Origin: Roridomyces roridus
Lineage: Eukaryota > Basidiomycota > Agaricomycetes > Agaricales > Mycenaceae
Reading direction: 5' to 3'
DNA: 64,000 bases
NCBI GenBank assembly: GCA_029378245.1
Contig: JARKIF010000038.1
Location: forward strand, 478,374-542,373
The notes beneath the pieces were generated by a model. The model was not told the DNA's origin. It did not search any database and saw only the letters and a program-made list of their open reading frames with translations. Made by a program: the position numbers and the translations under genes. Shown here in pieces: positions 61,001 to 64,000 of the stretch (position 1 is the stretch's first letter; each line of letters opens with the position of its first letter).

Positions 61001-62780
61001 CTATTGGCCAGTCGATCCCTTCTGCGCGCCGGCGACCGGGGCCATACAATTTCCACCCGGCGTGTCGGTCCAAAAACTCCACTGTTGTCCACCGGCATTC
61101 CGACAAGACGTATCCCGTGTAAAAATGGCCAGCAGCCTGCGCCCAAAATCAACAGTAAGTCCACAATTTTGAACAAGAACTGACCCCAACCGACGTATCC
61201 GAGGAAGACTTCGCTGTTCTGCGCTTGGTAGGCTATTTGTTGCACATGTAGGTGTAGCACGTCGGGTCGTTGTATCCGCCGCCTGGTTTCGGTGTTGAAC
61301 GCCTGGCGACCGTGGCAAGCGGAGCCATTGTGGCCGAGTGGTGCCCAGGCCGTTGTCGATGTGTGTTCGTGACACATTCGCTATGGGTACCCGAGTTATC
61401 CTCGTCAAGGTATTTGTGTACATCGAAAACGAGGCCCGTGATGCCCGTCTGGGTTGACTACTTTGCTCAGAGCTAGAAAAATGTCAGTTCGTTTGTGATT
61501 TTGCAAAGAAAAGACTAGGTACCATCGGCAGAACCGTTGGAAATAAAAGTCTCTGCGGAGGTCCAGTCGTTGCCGGGTAGGAGAATAATTTGGGATGTTG
61601 CTCTGTCGAATTTTAAAAAGAGGGAACAGGGGAACGAGAATGGAGTACCCGGCATTCCTAATGGCGGTCACGGCGGCTTGGACGGAGCCCACCCAGAGAT
61701 TGATGTCTGCGAGTATCGGTACTCAAGTCTTGTACAAACAAGGGCGCTTACCTGGAATATCGTGCGGCTCGTTCATCCTGCAAATGCAAGTTATTTTAAT
61801 AGAGGATGAGGCGGGTTACTTACACCCCAAAGATGACTCTCGGCTCGTCCTTGTACATCGTAGCAATGGCACCCCAAGTCGCAGCAAATTGCTCGTTAGT
61901 TGGTCCGCCCTGGCCAATAATCTGTTCAAGTCACAATGAGCCAACGATTTTCTATGTGAAACTGTATATCGCACCGAACCATTCCATCTCGCATAGTTGT
62001 GAATATCAGCGATACAGTACGCGCCGGTGCCCAGACAGGCCTGAACGAGAGCATCATAGACCACCATATTGTCGGGATCAATGGGGGCACCCAGAACATT
62101 GTTAGTCAAGAATTGCCAACCGACTGGGAGACGGAACGTGTTGAACCCGTCGTCATTGACAAAATGGGTCATTTGACCCAGTCCGTCAGCACCAAAGTAC
62201 TGGGTCAAAGGCGGGTAAGCTGCGCTGGCGGTACAACTTCCATCGCTGTTGCAACCAAAATCGAACCCTGCAATGTTCACCGCTGGGAGAATGTCAGAGG
62301 ATGTACAGAGATTCGTTGAGGAATTTACGTGAATTTCAGGGTCCCCGAGCCTGGTGCCGGCGAGTTGGGCGCACAACTGCCTGATGGACCGACAGCCGTG
62401 GTCGTGGTTGTTGCTGTTTTGGTCGGCGAACTTGTAGTAGTGGTAGGCGTCGTGGTTGTGCTATGCGACGTCGACGTAGAGGTTGTCGGATGAAGTAGTA
62501 GTAGAGGATGAAGCCGTTCCGGGAAGGCATTGTGAGTAGACTAAACATGAGCCAAGATCCAATCATTCCGGAATTGTACTCACATGGGTTGACGAATGTA
62601 CAAACCGAATCAGTGCATGTCGTAGCACCAGTCCACCTCCCCTCCACCTATTAAATAAGTGTCAGAGTCGTATGCATGCTCCTGAAAAAACTTGCACTGG
62701 GAGAAGACGGCTCCTTGGCCGTGGACAGAAACGACGGAGAGGGCAAGCAAGACGAGAGGGTACAGCGTCCGGTGGGCCAT
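61001..62780 (-). pseudogene. GH5 subfamily 5 cellulase with CBM1-like start, many frame breaks
   Basis: Signal peptide MAHRTLYPLVLLALSVVSVHG, CBM1-like WTGATTC...CTFVNPFYSQCLPG, a Ser/Thr linker, then GH5 text in several frames: VNIAGFDFGCNSDGSC, FVNDDGFNTFRLPVGWQFLTN, CIADIHNYARWNGS, then IIGQGGPTNEQFA, VMNEPHDIP (the acid/base Glu), ATSQIILLPGNDWTSAE, LVFDVHKYLDEDNSGTH, HGRQAFNTET, QIAYQAQNSEVFLGYVGWG. Catalytic NEP survives. At least six frame shifts separate these blocks (linker near 62497, near 62280, near 61430, two near 61270, near 61090). Spliced normally it would be a secreted endoglucanase on cellulose. Given the shifts it is probably a pseudogene, or the bases are unreliable here. 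Confidence 0.7.
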
Positions 62781-63126
62781 GTCTTTACGAAACTCGTATG
62801 TCCTTGTGGCCTTTTAAATACGGTCGCCTGGACACGACGACGAAAAACATGCGGATGAACCGAAATCTTTCCGAACCAGTGACCACTGACCGAGACCTGT
62901 GGAGACCACGTGGAAGACATGCGGATGATATTCGCTTCAACATCGGGAAGGAGGGGATGTGGGGCGAGGGTAAACGAGTGGGTTACATTCAGTGGTCGTG
63001 GCAAGGTCGTGGTCGTTGTTTGAACTTTGGTCGTTGTTTGTTGCGAAAACAAAGACTCGGCCATCACTTGACATATAGCCACGATCACCGCCCTTTGCTG
63101 CAAACCATCTCCGAGTCCGAGTCGAT
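62781..63126. other. Intergenic region between the GH5 gene and the second F-box gene
   Basis: About 350 bp between two divergent starts. A TATTTAAAAG element on the minus strand (62811-62820) is 31-40 bp upstream of the GH5 start codon. No gene is supported. Confidence 0.5.
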
Positions 63127-63905
63127 ATGCCCGTGCTTCCGCAAGAGATATGGGACCTCATCATCTCCTTATGCGAACACGACTCCTTCCCATCCTGCAG
63201 CCTTGTATGCAGAGCCTGGGTCACTTCCAGCCGCTTTCAACAGTTTGAGACACGGAAACTGCGCCCGTCGTCATCCGCGTCTCCCTCCCCGATCCTCCAA
63301 TCTGGTAGACAGCTCGACCTCTACCATCCTACCCTACATCAACCGTCTCGTCCTCAAGACTGGGGACCCAGCTCCGAGTCCAGTTCGAGCACATTTCATG
63401 CCCAACTGCCTCGTATCACAGGCCGCATGTCAGTCATCGAGTCTCTGACTTTCGATTCCACAAACTGGGAGGACATGATGGAGGCGCGCTCAAATCCTGG
63501 TTTTCAACTTCCGAGACACGCTCAAGACGCTTGAACTGCGGGATTGCCCTTGTCGCAGCTTCGACAGTCTTGTCGATTTGATATGCTCGTTCCCTGCCTA
63601 GATAAACTCACTCTGTATCGAATCGTGCGACTGGGACCCAAGGGAGAAAGGAGGGATTCGCGGCCCTCGGCCTTCTCCGCAGTGTCCAGGTCACGGATTC
63701 ATCAAGCAGGAGTGTTTCGATGGGGCGGGCAGCCAAGTGTCTGGATATGGAGGAGGTTCACTTGGTCCACTGTTTCCAGGCGAAGACGTGGTTGGGAAAA
63801 TTCCTCAAGGCTTTAAAAGACAATCTCAAGCGTCTTACTCTGAGCGGAAATCAGCGCCTCGTTCGTCGTTTCACGCACCTTCCGAACTTTTCTCATGGAT
63901 ACTAG
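63127..63905 (+). pseudogene. Second F-box protein, frame-broken
   Basis: The start MPVLPQEIWDLIISLCEHDSFPSCSLVCRAWVTSSRFQQF is an F-box. The rest is recovered only in separate frames: TILPYINRLVLKTGDP, RITGRMSVIESLTFDSTNWEDM, TLKTLELRDCPCRSFDSLVDLICSF, PCLDKLTLYRIV, GRAAKCLDMEEVHLVHCFQAKTWLGKFLKALKDNLKRLTLSGNQRLV, ending near 63905. Order is preserved and the fragments read like leucine-rich repeats. Several one-base shifts are needed. It resembles the neighbouring F-box gene in type but is not an obvious duplicate. Confidence 0.6.
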
Positions 63906-64000
63906 ACCTACACCGTGCATCGATCTCAAAAAACCAAACAACACCTACCTGTGCATTTACGAATCTGCATGTCAATCGGCCGGAAACCAAACCCACGGAC

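Overview
The window reads as nuclear DNA of a mushroom-forming basidiomycete (Agaricomycetes). Genes are cut by many introns of about 45-65 nt with GT...AG ends, and both strands carry genes. The content fits this group: a secreted dye-decolorizing peroxidase, hydrophobin-type cysteine domains behind a leader ending in an LARGLPPLPP-type motif, F-box families, a GH5 cellulase with a CBM1-like module, and the fungal DUF6606/DUF3638/DUF3645 giant. Everything rests on reading the sequence; no database search was run, and family names come from recognised motifs.

Layout. 1-3.4 kb has no convincing gene; it starts with a degraded copy of part of MUS81 and holds a 0.2-kb tandem duplication. 3.4-13.1 kb (+) is one intact 11-exon gene for a 3,077-residue DUF3638-family protein. 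13.4-15.7 kb (-) is MUS81. 16.0-20.4 kb (-) is an unrecognised 1,201-residue RS/RD/RGG-rich protein, divergent by 99 bp from UNC-50 (+, 20.5-21.5 kb). 21.37-25.32 kb and 38.69-42.55 kb are arms of a large inverted duplication that includes the 3' end of UNC-50 and an orphan acidic protein. Between the arms lie two DUF1275 membrane proteins, two tandem salicylaldehyde/vanillin-type aldehyde dehydrogenases, a GH128 glucanase-like protein, a two-domain thaumatin-like protein and an MFS transporter.

43.0-49.0 kb (-) is a single 7-exon gene for a secreted 1,906-residue protein with three hydrophobin-like cysteine domains separated by enormous Ser/Ala linkers, the most unusual gene here. 49.5-50.9 kb (-) is a vWA-domain protein with a PY motif, 51.5-53.1 kb (-) an MEF2/Rlm1-type MADS-box factor with an apparent GC-AG first intron, and 54.3-55.6 kb (-) histidinol-phosphate aminotransferase. 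From 55.8 kb to the end come a DyP peroxidase, a secreted single-TM protein, two F-box genes and a GH5 cellulase. These last five genes all show single-base frame breaks, a few in the first two and many in the GH5, while the upstream genes that I spliced in full are intact.

Functionally, the block between the inverted arms could form an aromatic-aldehyde/transport/cell-wall neighbourhood, but this is inference from proximity. The right end (hydrophobin, DyP, GH5) fits a saprotrophic, cell-surface and lignocellulose-facing lifestyle.
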